A DNA stretch of 64,000 bases from Spirosoma sp. SC4-14 (GCF_037201965.1 NZ_CP147518.1:5511001-5575000), one strand, 5' to 3'; shown: positions 7,990-17,005, counted from the stretch's first letter. The notes: a model not told the origin generated them from the sequence alone. Numbers and translations: made by a program.

Positions 7990-9894
7990 ATGCTTACCAA
8001 ACCATTAGAACAAACGTATTACATCATTGATTTTGACAGCACCTTCACAAAGGTTGAAGCCTTGGATGTGCTGGGCGAAATTTCTCTCGTTGGTCGGCCC
8101 GACCGCGAGGATGTTCTGAATCAGATCAAAGCCATTACTGACCGGGGTATGTCGGGTGAAATTTCGTTTACCGAATCGCTCGAACTGCGGCTTGGTCTGC
8201 TTAAGGCTCACCGCGATCAGCTACCAGCACTGATTGAAACACTGCTTGGTAAAATCTCCGATTCGTTTCAGCGCAACAAACAGTTTCTGACCGAAAACGC
8301 AGAGTCAATATATGTCGTCTCCAACGGCTTTAAAGAGTTTATTATTCCAATTGTTACATCGCTGGGGATTCTGGCCGAAAATGTTTTTGCGAATACATTT
8401 GTCTTCGACGAGTCGGGAAGCATTGTTAGTTTCGACCGTGAAAATCCGCTTTCGGCTAACGGTGGTAAATCGCAGGTGATCAAAAACCTGAACCTCGATG
8501 GCGAAGTGTACGTCATTGGCGACGGTTATACCGATTATGAAATTCGGGCCGCCGGGCTGGCTAACCGGTTCTATGCCTTCACGGAAAATGTGCTGCGGCC
8601 TAGCGTAGTCGAAAAAGCCGACCACATTGCACCATCGCTCGACGAGTTTCTGTATCACAACAACCTGAGTCGGAGTCAGTCGTATCCCAAAAGCCGGATT
8701 AAAGTATTGTTGCTCGAAAACGTTCATCCCGTTGCAGTGCAGCTTTTTGAACAGGAAGGTTTCAACGTCGAAATTCGCAAAGGTGCACTGGACGAAGAAG
8801 AACTGATCGAAGCCATTCGTGACGTATCCATTCTGGGCATTCGCTCGAAAACGAACGTAACGCGTCGTGTATTGGAAAATGCCAACAAATTGATGACCAT
8901 CGGCGCATTCTGCATCGGCACGAACCAGATCGACCTAACGGCCTGCACCGAGCGCGGCATTGCTGTTTTCAACGCACCCTATAGCAATACCCGCTCCGTT
9001 GTTGAACTGGCCATTGGCGAAATCATTATGCTGATCCGCAACATCGTTCCGAAGAGTAATTCCATGCACAAGGGCAATTGGGATAAATCGGCCAAGAATA
9101 GTTTCGAGGTACGGGGCAAAAAACTGGGGCTGGTTGGTTATGGAAACATCGGCACCCAATTGTCGGTCGTAGCCGAAGCACTCGGCATGGAAGTCTACTT
9201 CTACGACATTGTCGATAAACTGGCGCTGGGAAATGCCCGCAAATGCAAATCACTTGATGAACTGCTGGCCGTTGCCGACATCATCAGTTTACACACCGAC
9301 GGGCGAAAGGAAAACAAGAACCTGATCAGTTATCGGGAGTTTTCGCTGATGAAAACGGGCGTTATTTTCCTCAACCTCTCGCGGGGGCACATTGTCGATA
9401 TTCCGGCGCTGGTCGATGCCATCGAGCGCGGAAAAGTAGCCGGTGCCGGTGTCGATGTATTTCCACAGGAGCCCAAAACCAATAACGAGGAGTTCGTAAA
9501 TGCCTTACGCAATCAGCCAAACGTGATTCTGACGCCACATATCGGTGGTAGTACCGAAGAAGCCCAGGAAAACATCGGCAACTTTGTTCCGGCTAAGCTA
9601 CTGGAATACATGAACAACGGTAGCACCTATGGTAGCGTTAACTTCCCCGAAATACAGTTACCCTTGCTGAAAGATTCGCACCGGCTCCTGCACATTCATG
9701 CCAACGTGCCGGGTATTCTGGCGCAGATGAACAACATCTTCGCTAAGTATCACATTAACATTCATGGTCAGTACCTGAAAACCAACGAGCAGATTGGCTA
9801 TGTAATCACTGATGTAGCTAAAGAATACGCCGACGAAGTTGTTCAGGACCTGAAGAAAATCGATCAGACGATCAAGTTTAGACTTCTTTATTAA
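7990..9894 (+). CDS. serA: Fusion of SerB-like HAD phosphatase and D-3-phosphoglycerate dehydrogenase
   Basis: The 634-residue protein joins two steps of serine synthesis. Residues 1-220 form a HAD phosphatase: nucleophile motif DFDST at 14-18, VSNGF near 111 and the acidic motif GDGYTDYE near 177, all typical of phosphoserine phosphatase. Residues from about 235 onwards are a SerA dehydrogenase: NAD-binding GYGNIG near 382, substrate arginine region LSRGH near 461, catalytic histidine in LTPHIGGSTEEA near 515, and an ACT domain after about 565 (HIHANVPGIL) where serine feedback could act. SerC lies 75 bases downstream, so the two genes can supply all three pathway reactions. The phosphatase role of the N-terminus is inferred from motifs. 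No frameshift is visible and the fusion reads through in one frame. Confidence 0.9.
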   Translation: MLTKPLEQTYYIIDFDSTFTKVEALDVLGEISLVGRPDREDVLNQIKAITDRGMSGEISFTESLELRLGLLKAHRDQLPALIETLLGKISDSFQRNKQFLTENAESIYVVSNGFKEFIIPIVTSLGILAENVFANTFVFDESGSIVSFDRENPLSANGGKSQVIKNLNLDGEVYVIGDGYTDYEIRAAGLANRFYAFTENVLRPSVVEKADHIAPSLDEFLYHNNLSRSQSYPKSRIKVLLLENVHPVAVQLFEQEGFNVEIRKGALDEEELIEAIRDVSILGIRSKTNVTRRVLENANKLMTIGAFCIGTNQIDLTACTERGIAVFNAPYSNTRSVVELAIGEIIMLIRNIVPKSNSMHKGNWDKSAKNSFEVRGKKLGLVGYGNIGTQLSVVAEALGMEVYFYDIVDKLALGNARKCKSLDELLAVADIISLHTDGRKENKNLISYREFSLMKTGVIFLNLSRGHIVDIPALVDAIERGKVAGAGVDVFPQEPKTNNEEFVNALRNQPNVILTPHIGGSTEEAQENIGNFVPAKLLEYMNNGSTYGSVNFPEIQLPLLKDSHRLLHIHANVPGILAQMNNIFAKYHINIHGQYLKTNEQIGYVITDVAKEYADEVVQDLKKIDQTIKFRLLY

Positions 9895-9898
9895 TTGT

Positions 9899-9949
9899 GA
9901 ATGAGCGAATGAGTGAATAAAACCAAACTATTCACTCATTCGCTCATTC
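9899..9949 (+). repeat. 21-bp perfect stem-loop between serA and serC
   Basis: Arms 9899-9919 and 9929-9949, built from GAATGAGCGAATGAGTGAATA, are fully complementary around a 9-base loop. The right side is extended by further CTCATTCG/CTCATTCACT units to about 9963. It begins 5 bases after the serA stop and ends just before the serC ATG, so it sits in the 5' leader of serC and could tune its translation or the 3' end of serA mRNA. Confidence 0.85.
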
Positions 9950-9969
9950 GCTCATTCACTCATTTGACA

Positions 9970-11046
9970 ATGAAACAAACGTACTTCACTCCCGGACCGG
10001 CTGAGTTATACCCAACATTTAGCCAGCATTTGCAAACGGCTATGAATCAGCAAATTGGTTCCATATCGCACCGAAGTCAGAAGTTTCGGGATCTTTATAA
10101 ATTCACCGATGAGCAGCTTCGTATTCTACTAACAATACCCGATACGCACGGTATTTTCTTCACCGGATCGGCATCGGAGGTTTGGGAGCGGGTGTTATTC
10201 AATTGCGTTGAGCACGAGAGTTTCCACCTCGTCAATGGTTCGTTTTCGAAGAAGTTCTACGACTATGCTAATGCGTTGCACAAATTCGCGCATATCCAGG
10301 AAAAACCTTTCGGCGAAGGATTCGATTATGCCGACGTTGAGGTTCCCGAGTATGCCGAGTTGATTTGTCTGGCACACAATGAAACCTCTTCGGGCGTACA
10401 GATGCGAACCAACGATATTCACAAACTAAAGCGAAAATACCCCAAAAAGCTGATCGTAGTGGATATGGTTTCGTCGGCTCCTTATCCTGATCTGGACTAT
10501 AGCCTGATCGATTCGGCGTTCTTTTCGGTTCAAAAAGCGTTTGGTATGCCAGCGGGTCTGGGCGTCTGGATTGCCAGTCAGAAATGCCTCGAAAAAGCCG
10601 AACGTCTCCAGAAATACGACAATATGACCATTGGAGCGCATCATACGCTGCCCACCCTCTGGAGTAATTATAAAAACTTTGAAACACCCGCTACTCCTAA
10701 TGTGCTGTTTATTTATATACTTGGGAAAATTGCCGAAGATCTAAATAAAATTGGTATCGAAACGGTCCGTAAACAGACCGAAGAGAAAGCGAAAATGCTC
10801 TATAAATTTCTGGACAGTTCCGATGCCTACGAACCCTTCGTGAAACAGGAGCGCCATCGCTCGCAGACGGTTGTTGTTGCCACAACGGCAAAACCATCAG
10901 CGGATGTTATTGGCGCTGCAAAAGCCGCAGGTATGGTGATTGGGAGTGGCTATGGCAAGTTTAAAGAGTCGCAGATTCGCATTGCCAACTTCCCGGCAAC
11001 CTCTACCGAACAAATTGAAGCACTTATTAGTCAGATGCAGGCATAA
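9970..11046 (+). CDS. serC: Phosphoserine aminotransferase-like class V PLP enzyme (SerC)
   Basis: The 358-residue enzyme opens with the family signature KQTYFTPGPAELYP. It continues with SISHRSQKFRDLY, the cofactor-binding GSASEVWE and the Schiff-base lysine segment SVQKAFGMPAGLGVW near residue 187. Fold-type I PLP chemistry and the position behind the SerB-SerA fusion point to transamination of 3-phosphohydroxypyruvate. The sequence also resembles the alanine-glyoxylate aminotransferase branch, so substrate specificity rests partly on context. I start at the ATG at 9970. Upstream in-frame codons back to 9913 only translate the intergenic stem-loop (FTHSLIRSFTHLT), which is not protein-like. 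A terminator follows the stop. Confidence 0.85.
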   Translation: MKQTYFTPGPAELYPTFSQHLQTAMNQQIGSISHRSQKFRDLYKFTDEQLRILLTIPDTHGIFFTGSASEVWERVLFNCVEHESFHLVNGSFSKKFYDYANALHKFAHIQEKPFGEGFDYADVEVPEYAELICLAHNETSSGVQMRTNDIHKLKRKYPKKLIVVDMVSSAPYPDLDYSLIDSAFFSVQKAFGMPAGLGVWIASQKCLEKAERLQKYDNMTIGAHHTLPTLWSNYKNFETPATPNVLFIYILGKIAEDLNKIGIETVRKQTEEKAKMLYKFLDSSDAYEPFVKQERHRSQTVVVATTAKPSADVIGAAKAAGMVIGSGYGKFKESQIRIANFPATSTEQIEALISQMQA

Positions 11047-11073
11047 AACCTGCTATAGACTACATGATTTCAG

Positions 11074-11102
11074 AACCGCTGTTGTGCACAACAGCGGTTT
11101 TT
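11074..11102 (+). terminator. Palindromic terminator after serC
   Basis: AACCGCTGTTGTG and its complement (11074-11099) form a 26-base perfect palindrome, followed by a run of five T. It lies 27 bases past the serC stop. Confidence 0.88.
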
Positions 11103-11269
11103 GCATTCTAAAGCCAGTTAAATAAAGCAAACCTTATTTCCTGTATGCAGTTAATTAAGTAGCCAGTCATTAGTCGTCAGGTATCGCCCATTTGTACAAT
11201 AACTTACAACTCGACTACTTTTACCACTGACTACTGACATCGAACAAATGACTAATCAACTCAACGACG

Positions 11270-11965
11270 ATGAAATCTTTACTCACAACCGCTATAGTAA
11301 TCGTTGGCCTGGCTGGGTCTGCTTTTGCCCAGACGAATGCTGATTCAAGTGGTCGAGCCAAACCACTGGTCGACGAAAATACGCGTCAGGAAGTACGGCA
11401 GAAAGCGAATGAAGTAGATGAAAAGCTAAGCGAAGAAATTGAACGCTCACGCAACTACATGCAGAACAACCAACTCTCGTGGTTTCAGCCGGGGAATCTG
11501 TTTCTGGGTGGCGGGGTCGGCTTCGGCGTAACAAACAGCAAAGTATACACCGACATTAATGCCCGGTTGGGCTATTTTTTTCAGCCAGGTTTTGCGGCAG
11601 GTCTACGCTACGACTACGACCGGCTGGTTGGCAATCAATACCATGCCCGGCAGGCTGGTATTTTCGCTCGTTATTATCCGTTCCGTACGCGTGTCAGCAG
11701 CTTTGTTGGCGCTAGTATTAGTAGTGGCCGCGAGTTTTCTGAAAACATTCCAATTAATACCAAAGCAACATACACCAGTGTTGGCCTGGAGTTGGGCGTT
11801 ATGTTCTGGATTTTGCACCGAGTGGGAGCTGAGGTCAGTTATGAAGGCAACTTCTACAACAAGTTCGACGCTGCCGTTGGCCGTGGAAAAGGGGGGCGCC
11901 TGAAGTTTGGGGTCAATTATTACTTCGGTCAGATTGGTCGACGTGGTGTGCAGATGGCTCAATAG
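11270..11965 (+). CDS. Outer-membrane beta-barrel protein with periplasmic N-terminal segment
   Basis: The 231-residue product has a signal peptide (MKSLLTTAIVIVGLAGSAFA). A charged, probably helical stretch follows at about 25-70 (TRQEVRQKANEVDEKLSEEI), then a barrel of aromatic-alternating strands such as LFLGGGVGFGV, AGLRYDYDRLVG and LKFGVNYYF. This fits an OmpX/OprF-like small porin or structural outer-membrane protein. The helical leader could contact peptidoglycan or form a coiled coil. No catalytic residues were seen and no neighbour suggests a function. Start chosen at the ATG directly before the signal peptide. A hairpin terminator follows 5 bases after the stop. Confidence 0.7.
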   Translation: MKSLLTTAIVIVGLAGSAFAQTNADSSGRAKPLVDENTRQEVRQKANEVDEKLSEEIERSRNYMQNNQLSWFQPGNLFLGGGVGFGVTNSKVYTDINARLGYFFQPGFAAGLRYDYDRLVGNQYHARQAGIFARYYPFRTRVSSFVGASISSGREFSENIPINTKATYTSVGLELGVMFWILHRVGAEVSYEGNFYNKFDAAVGRGKGGRLKFGVNYYFGQIGRRGVQMAQ

Positions 11966-11969
11966 GTTT

Positions 11970-12004
11970 TTTTTCTGAAACAGCAAGATGCTGTTTCAGA
12001 AAAA
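11970..12004. terminator. Shared bidirectional terminator (CTGAAACAGC stem)
   Basis: Arms 11970-11984 and 11990-12004 (TTTTTCTGAAACAGC) are perfectly complementary with a 5-base loop. The T5/A5 ends serve the beta-barrel gene on the plus strand and the DinB gene on the minus strand. The word TTTTTCTGAAAC recurs in a hairpin at 62372-62407. Confidence 0.85.
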
Positions 12005-12005
12005 C

Positions 12006-12527
12006 TTAAAGCACAGGTAATAGTCGCAAATGATGTTGAGTATGAACACTCGTAAAATAAAGCATCTCCCGAACCGACAATAGTCCCAGCAATGGGTGCG
12101 GGATTTGTAGCGAATTCAGTTCATTGTCTGACCATGTTGGGATGGCTTCACAAAGTGTTTGATAAACGCTCATAAAACGCTCCAGAATCACAGCCTTATC
12201 GACCTGCATATCGTCAGGGCGGGGCGACATAGCCGAAGGAGCCTGGTTCCGGTTTTTGAGCGCAGTCTGATACCACTTCGCAATGTCGTCGTAGCGTTTT
12301 GGCGAAGCGTCTGTTTTTCCCCACTGCTCAAACACTTCCCGAGGTCCCGTCATCAGGCGAGCCACTGGCCGAGCCGACAGATATAGGTGCTGCATAACCT
12401 CGGCCACTGACCACTTTCCATCGACGTTCTGTTTAAACTGATCATCAGTTAAGGCAGTTGCTACCTCAATAAAGTCCCGACCGTCGTCGGCCAGGCGCTG
12501 CTCTAATGTACGCTCTACGGTTTCCAT
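12006..12527 (-). CDS. DinB-superfamily protein
   Basis: The 173-residue protein is all-helical. It shows the DinB/DUF664-like pattern: GKWSVAEVMQHL near residues 37-48, the first metal-ligand histidine region, and a C-terminal SVHTQHHLRLLP near 160-171 with the remaining histidines. These four-helix bundle proteins bind a divalent metal. Some are thiol-dependent S-transferases (bacillithiol or mycothiol type), while others have unknown roles. The charged N-terminus (METVERTLEQRLADDGRDF) fits the first helix. The gene is single, convergent with the preceding beta-barrel gene, and shares its terminator. Specific activity cannot be assigned. Confidence 0.8.
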   Translation of the reverse strand: METVERTLEQRLADDGRDFIEVATALTDDQFKQNVDGKWSVAEVMQHLYLSARPVARLMTGPREVFEQWGKTDASPKRYDDIAKWYQTALKNRNQAPSAMSPRPDDMQVDKAVILERFMSVYQTLCEAIPTWSDNELNSLQIPHPLLGLLSVREMLYFTSVHTQHHLRLLPVL

Positions 12528-12592
12528 AGGTACAATTTTACGGTTTAGGAATTAATAATCTACGCTCGTTCAACGTCCGTTACGGCATTCGT

Positions 12593-13633
12593 TCACTTAA
12601 TTGTCACTTTAGTAGCGCCGTATCCGAATTTCTGTTTTTGGGCATCTTCAAAAAAACGTACATTCGGGTGTTTGCCCAACCGCTTATGTAATTCAGTTCG
12701 TAACGCTCCGCTTCCCACTCCATGAATAAACGTGATGTCGTGCATACCACTGGCAATCGCATTTTCGAGCGATTTTTCGAACGTATCGAGCTGAAGGTTC
12801 AGTAAATCGGCCGACGAGCGTTTTCCCGGTCCACCAGGCAGTAACGCTTCGATATGCAAATCGACCACCGACGATGGGCGTTCAACTGAAAGTCCTTCTG
12901 GTTCCGACTTTGTTTTCAGCATTTCAGCCTTCAGTTCGTCGGGGCGGATTGTTACTGGTCGGTGCGAAGCAGGCTTATTTATGGTTGCAGTTGAAGCCTG
13001 CCCAAGTTGATTCTGGGCCGCAGCGTCGGCATCGAGTTGAGTTTGAAAGCCAGGCTGATTCAACACCGGAATGGTGGTTTTGTTCTTGAAAAACGTAGCG
13101 GCTCTTGCTTTGAAGCGCTTTACGAGCGGAGCCCTTAACGACGATTTACCTGCCCGAAACCAAAGCCCCTGCACCACAAACGTAGGCCATTCTTCAAACT
13201 TCGCATGTGCATAAAGGTCGTTCATTTTTTGCTGTGATTTGGCTTTCAAAACGCCACTGTGCAGCCCTCGAAACTGATCTGCACCGCCCGAGCTGGTCGA
13301 TTCCTCGCCAAGGGTATAAGGAAATTCCCAATCCGTATTATTTACCAGATGCAGGGTGTATTCCCGGTCATTAACTGGCACAAAAGCCAGATAAATGCCC
13401 TGATTGGACAAAATAGCCGGGGCCGACGTTGCCACCGTTTTCTGCGGTTCGTAAGGATTGTTTTTCAACAGCCGTTCTGCTTCAACCGGCGAAACCAGCA
13501 CCAGTTCGGAGCGCATTACGGGAATCCGAAATCCGTCTTCAATTTCAATTTCGACCATATTGCCGGGTAAAAACCGCGACACAACACCCTGTTCTTTCGC
13601 CCGAAGCATGCGGACTTTATCACCAATATTCAT
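12593..13633 (-). CDS. DUF2027/Smr domain protein
   Basis: The 346-residue product begins with MNIGDKVRMLRAKEQGVVSR, a small beta-barrel-like domain (DUF2027) common in Bacteroidota. A beta-rich middle domain follows (YLAFVPVNDREYTLHLVNNTD), then a Gln/Thr-rich linker. The C-terminus is an Smr domain: VVDLHIEALLPG near 258, then ITFIHGVGSGALRTEL near 300-316 and a KFGYGATKVTIK ending. Smr domains are found in MutS2 and in stand-alone nucleases that act on DNA or on collided ribosomes. The HGxGxG motif is intact here, so nuclease-type function is plausible. The upstream TTG at 13657 would add only eight residues; the ATG at 13633 starts exactly on the conserved domain. Confidence 0.85.
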   Translation of the reverse strand: MNIGDKVRMLRAKEQGVVSRFLPGNMVEIEIEDGFRIPVMRSELVLVSPVEAERLLKNNPYEPQKTVATSAPAILSNQGIYLAFVPVNDREYTLHLVNNTDWEFPYTLGEESTSSGGADQFRGLHSGVLKAKSQQKMNDLYAHAKFEEWPTFVVQGLWFRAGKSSLRAPLVKRFKARAATFFKNKTTIPVLNQPGFQTQLDADAAAQNQLGQASTATINKPASHRPVTIRPDELKAEMLKTKSEPEGLSVERPSSVVDLHIEALLPGGPGKRSSADLLNLQLDTFEKSLENAIASGMHDITFIHGVGSGALRTELHKRLGKHPNVRFFEDAQKQKFGYGATKVTIK

Positions 13634-13742
13634 ATTTATCAATCGTTTGTAGCCCAATCAGGATTGATTCAGGCTCAAAATCTGTTCATCCCGTAAGGTC
13701 ACTTAACTAAACCGAACCATCGTTTTTCAAAGGTACAACGAT

Positions 13743-13750
13743 TAGCTTTG
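13743..13750 (+). promoter_or_regulatory. Bacteroidota -7 box (TAGCTTTG)
   Basis: TAGCTTTG matches TAnnTTTG and lies 22 bases upstream of the helicase ATG. A T-rich run about 20 bases further upstream may replace the -33 element. Confidence 0.45.
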
Positions 13751-13772
13751 CCGGATTCATACCTACCGCTTT

Positions 13773-16238
13773 ATGTCGACTATCGTAAACGAAAAACTTG
13801 AACTGGCTACCAACTTTGTTCTGCACACAAACCGGAATATTTTTCTGACGGGCAAAGCAGGAACCGGTAAAACCACCTTTCTGCACCAGATAAAGCAATC
13901 GAACGTCAAACGACTGATTGTAGTAGCACCCACGGGTGTAGCGGCTATCAATGCTGGTGGCGTTACTATCCACTCGTTGTTTCAGCTTCCGTTTGGTCCA
14001 CTTGTTCCGGGTTCAACTCAGCGCGAAGCACGAAAGTTTAACCGGGAGAAAATCAACCTGCTCCGTACGCTCGACCTGCTGATCATCGACGAAATCAGTA
14101 TGGTTCGGGCCGATGTACTCGACGGCATCGACGAGGTACTGCGTCGGTATCGCTATAATTCGCAGCCGTTTGGCGGTGTTCAGCTATTGCTCATTGGCGA
14201 TATGCAGCAGTTGCCACCAGTGGTTCGCGAAGAAGAATGGTCGCTGCTGAGGCCTTATTACGAAACGGCTTATTTTTTTGGGAGTATAGCCTTAAAGAAA
14301 ACACCCTATGTGTCTATCGAGCTGGACCACATCTACCGGCAGGCCGACGAGCGGTTTATCAACATTCTGAACAGTATCCGCGAAAAAACCGTAACACGGG
14401 CGCAACTGGACGAACTCAACCAGCACCACACCCCCAATTTCCAGCCTAACGACAACGAAGGCTACATTACTCTTTCGACGCACAATACCAGCGCTCAGCA
14501 GATCAATAGCCAGAAACTGGCCGCGCTGAAAACCAAAGCGCATACCTTTACGGCTACCGTCGAGGGCGATTTTCCGACGCATGCCTACCCTACCGAAGCC
14601 GAACTGGAACTGAAGGTAGGCGCTCAGGTCATGTTTATCAAAAACGACATCTCGCGCGATAAACTGTATTTCAACGGAAAAATTGGCCAGATTACGGCCA
14701 TTGACGACGACCTGATTTTTGTTCGAAGCCAAACCGACGATCAGGAAGTGGCCGTTTCGCCTGCCGAGTGGACCAACGTGCGCTACAGTCTGGACGATGA
14801 AACGAAAGAAATCAAAGCCGAGCCGATTGGCAAATTCATTCAGTTTCCCTTAAAACTGGCCTGGGCCATCACCATTCATAAAAGTCAGGGTCTTACCTTC
14901 GAAAAAGCCATTATCGACGCAGCCGGGGCTTTTGCGCACGGTCAGGTCTATGTGGCGCTCAGCCGTTGCAAAAGCCTCGATGGGCTGGTCTTACGAACGC
15001 CCATTCCGTCGCACAGCATCAAAACGGAACAGATGCTCGAAGACTTTCATGAACAGGTACAGCAACAAACGCCTACTGAACAACATTTACTGGATTCAAA
15101 ACGAACGAATCAGGAACAGTTGCTGCGGGAGTTGTTTTCTTTCGAACGGGCCAACTCGCTCCTGTACCGCTGTCGGCGGGTCGTTAATCAACACCTCGAC
15201 AGTTTTCCGGAAGAGCTTCATGCGGGCCTGACCCAACTTGGCGATACGCTGCACCCAAAAGCGCTCGACATTGCGAATCGGTTTCAACAACAGTTAGCTG
15301 TTTATTTTTCTGGTGAACAATTGCCAGAAGCTAACGAGGCCCTACAGGAACGCATCCGTAAAGCCAGTGCCTATTTTCAGACGCTACTAGCCACCGAACT
15401 CCTGCCCCTTATTTATCGCTGCCCAACCGACTGCGATAATAAGCAAATTAGGGAGAGCATGCTCGAAATTCTGGACGAACTGGAAAAGGAGCTATTCAGC
15501 AAGCTGCGGAGCTTCGAGAGCAGTCATACCGGTTTCGGCGCGTTAACCTACCTTCAGGCACGCAACCGCGCCGAACTCGACTTTATGCCGGAGCGCCGAA
15601 AACTGGAACCACAACCGGCCGAATCGGCTTCCGAAAATTCGGCACGCGGTAGTTTATACAGTGCACTGATCAAATGGCGGAACAATCTGGCAGGGGAGCA
15701 TAATACATCGGCTTATATGGTGTTGCCCCAGAAAACCCTCATTGAACTAGCTAAACTCCGCCCAACAACCACCGACGAACTACTGGCTATTAAAGGCTTT
15801 GGCAAAACCAAAGTAAAACAGATTGGTGCCGATGTGCTGGCCGTTATTCAGGCATACAGTAGTCGTATCGATAGTGTCGCTAAACCACGAACACCGCTAT
15901 CAAAAGACAACGAACCGAAAGAAAAAGAGAGCAAAGCGCCTAAGATCCCATCTGTTACGGTGACATTATCGCTTTTTAAATCGGGCAGAACGATTGCCGA
16001 AATTGCCAGCGAACGTAGTTTATCGGAGTCTACCGTGGAGAGTCATCTGGCAAAATGCATCAGTTCGGGCGACCTTTCAGTCGAAGCCGTCTTACCCACC
16101 GACCGCATTCAGATGATTCGTTCGTATTTCGAGAATAACCAACCCGAAAGCCTGAGCGAAGCCCTAAAAGCCATTGGCAACGACGTAACCTACAACGAAA
16201 TCCGGTTTGTTCGGAACGCGATGCAATTAGAGGCTTAA
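13773..16238 (+). CDS. PIF1-like helicase with HRDC and C-terminal helix-turn-helix domain
   Basis: The 821-residue protein is a superfamily 1 helicase of the PIF1/RecD type. Walker A GKAGTGKTT is at 27-35, VVAPTGVAAINAGG near 50, Walker B IIDEISM near 104, GDMQQLPPV near 145, and the UvrD-C-like segment WAITIHKSQGLTFEKA with ALSRCKSL near 360-400. After a helical linker comes an HRDC-like domain (VLPQKTLIELAKLRPTTTDE near 650, with IKGFGKTK). The end is a helix-turn-helix of the HTH_40 type (SGRTIAEIASERSLSESTVE near 740). Unwinding of forked DNA or G-quadruplexes is the expected role. This domain order is typical of Cytophagales homologues. It has its own -7 box and stands alone. Confidence 0.9.
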   Translation: MSTIVNEKLELATNFVLHTNRNIFLTGKAGTGKTTFLHQIKQSNVKRLIVVAPTGVAAINAGGVTIHSLFQLPFGPLVPGSTQREARKFNREKINLLRTLDLLIIDEISMVRADVLDGIDEVLRRYRYNSQPFGGVQLLLIGDMQQLPPVVREEEWSLLRPYYETAYFFGSIALKKTPYVSIELDHIYRQADERFINILNSIREKTVTRAQLDELNQHHTPNFQPNDNEGYITLSTHNTSAQQINSQKLAALKTKAHTFTATVEGDFPTHAYPTEAELELKVGAQVMFIKNDISRDKLYFNGKIGQITAIDDDLIFVRSQTDDQEVAVSPAEWTNVRYSLDDETKEIKAEPIGKFIQFPLKLAWAITIHKSQGLTFEKAIIDAAGAFAHGQVYVALSRCKSLDGLVLRTPIPSHSIKTEQMLEDFHEQVQQQTPTEQHLLDSKRTNQEQLLRELFSFERANSLLYRCRRVVNQHLDSFPEELHAGLTQLGDTLHPKALDIANRFQQQLAVYFSGEQLPEANEALQERIRKASAYFQTLLATELLPLIYRCPTDCDNKQIRESMLEILDELEKELFSKLRSFESSHTGFGALTYLQARNRAELDFMPERRKLEPQPAESASENSARGSLYSALIKWRNNLAGEHNTSAYMVLPQKTLIELAKLRPTTTDELLAIKGFGKTKVKQIGADVLAVIQAYSSRIDSVAKPRTPLSKDNEPKEKESKAPKIPSVTVTLSLFKSGRTIAEIASERSLSESTVESHLAKCISSGDLSVEAVLPTDRIQMIRSYFENNQPESLSEALKAIGNDVTYNEIRFVRNAMQLEA

Positions 16239-16266
16239 GTGAATGTACAGATTTACCCTGAAAAGC

Positions 16267-16599
16267 TTATTTTTCCGTATCTGCTTCTGCCAGATGCTTG
16301 AAGAGTTCGACGAACTGACTGAAATATGGGTTTTTCTTACTAAGGATGCCCGAAAGGATCGTAAACTGATCACCATCGGGAAGGTGAGCGTCCATTTTGA
16401 ACAAATCGACGGCAATATTTTTATAATACCAACTCGTAAACTTTCGGAAGCGCGCTTCATGGCGTCCATCTGAGCTATCGCAGATATAGATGATAACGTG
16501 TTCTTTTGACCGAAAAAATCGTAAAAAATAGCTCGGATTGTATGAATTATGCTTTCCACCAACAAATTCATAGCCGCTGGTTAGCAAGTCGTTCTTCAT
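16267..16599 (-). CDS. Small protein of unknown family, overlapping partner downstream of a 58-residue gene
   Basis: The 110-residue protein starts MKNDLLTSGYEFVGGKHNS. It contains clustered aromatic and charged residues (YFLRFFRSKEHVIIYICDSS, FTSWYYKNIAVDLF) and a helical end. I do not recognise a family. Its start lies inside the end of the upstream 58-codon gene, overlapping by 32 bases in another frame, which implies translational coupling. Size and arrangement resemble a toxin-antitoxin operon, and the basic, aromatic second product could be the effector, but no catalytic signature supports that. No signal peptide or membrane segment was seen. The gene is convergent with the helicase, 28 bases away. 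Confidence 0.55.
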   Translation of the reverse strand: MKNDLLTSGYEFVGGKHNSYNPSYFLRFFRSKEHVIIYICDSSDGRHEARFRKFTSWYYKNIAVDLFKMDAHLPDGDQFTILSGILSKKNPYFSQFVELFKHLAEADTEK

Positions 16600-16744
16600 T
16601 CTTTTTTTCTAGCCGTTCAAATACAGCACGATATTCTGGATCGTTTTTGTATCGTTCCTGAGCCTCCCGCTGTGCCTGCTCTTTTACTTCGACGAGCTTG
16701 CGGATTTTTTCGCGGGCAGTCATCGGTTTCGTTGGAGTTTCCAT
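16568..16744 (-). CDS. 58-residue charged helical protein, first gene of an overlapping pair
   Basis: This short gene reads METPTKPMTAREKIRKLVEV and continues with alternating Lys/Glu/Arg/Gln (QAQREAQERY, RLEKKNEERLANQRL). It predicts one or two long amphipathic helices, or a coiled coil, and no cysteine or membrane segment. Its TGA lies 32 bases inside the next gene, a tight overlap that usually marks a real operon. A small charged helical protein ahead of a roughly 110-residue basic protein is the usual antitoxin-toxin order, but the family is not recognised. Confidence rests on the overlap and on the coding-like residue pattern. Confidence 0.5.
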   Translation of the reverse strand: METPTKPMTAREKIRKLVEVKEQAQREAQERYKNDPEYRAVFERLEKKNEERLANQRL

Positions 16745-17005
16745 GATATAAATTGGATTTGAGACGATTACAGTACACCAAAGTTTCTAACTTCTTTGTA
16801 TAAAATAGTTTAATGATTCAACCACCGCTATAGACTTTCTAAAGCTTCAAACAGCTTTACTGGCTTCTGGCCTGCTTTTCTAAGCATTTTCAAAGTATTA
16901 TTTAAGCGGTTCCTAAGTTTTCCGCAGTTTATATAAGTAATAGCCAACAACTAACCAGGCTAAAGATTGGCCCTTTAAGCAAAGAATCAATAACCTGCAC
17001 AGAAT

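Noticed and set aside
9913..9969. N-terminal extension of SerC
   Set aside because: It translates the intergenic stem-loop, while the conserved protein start is the ATG at 9970.
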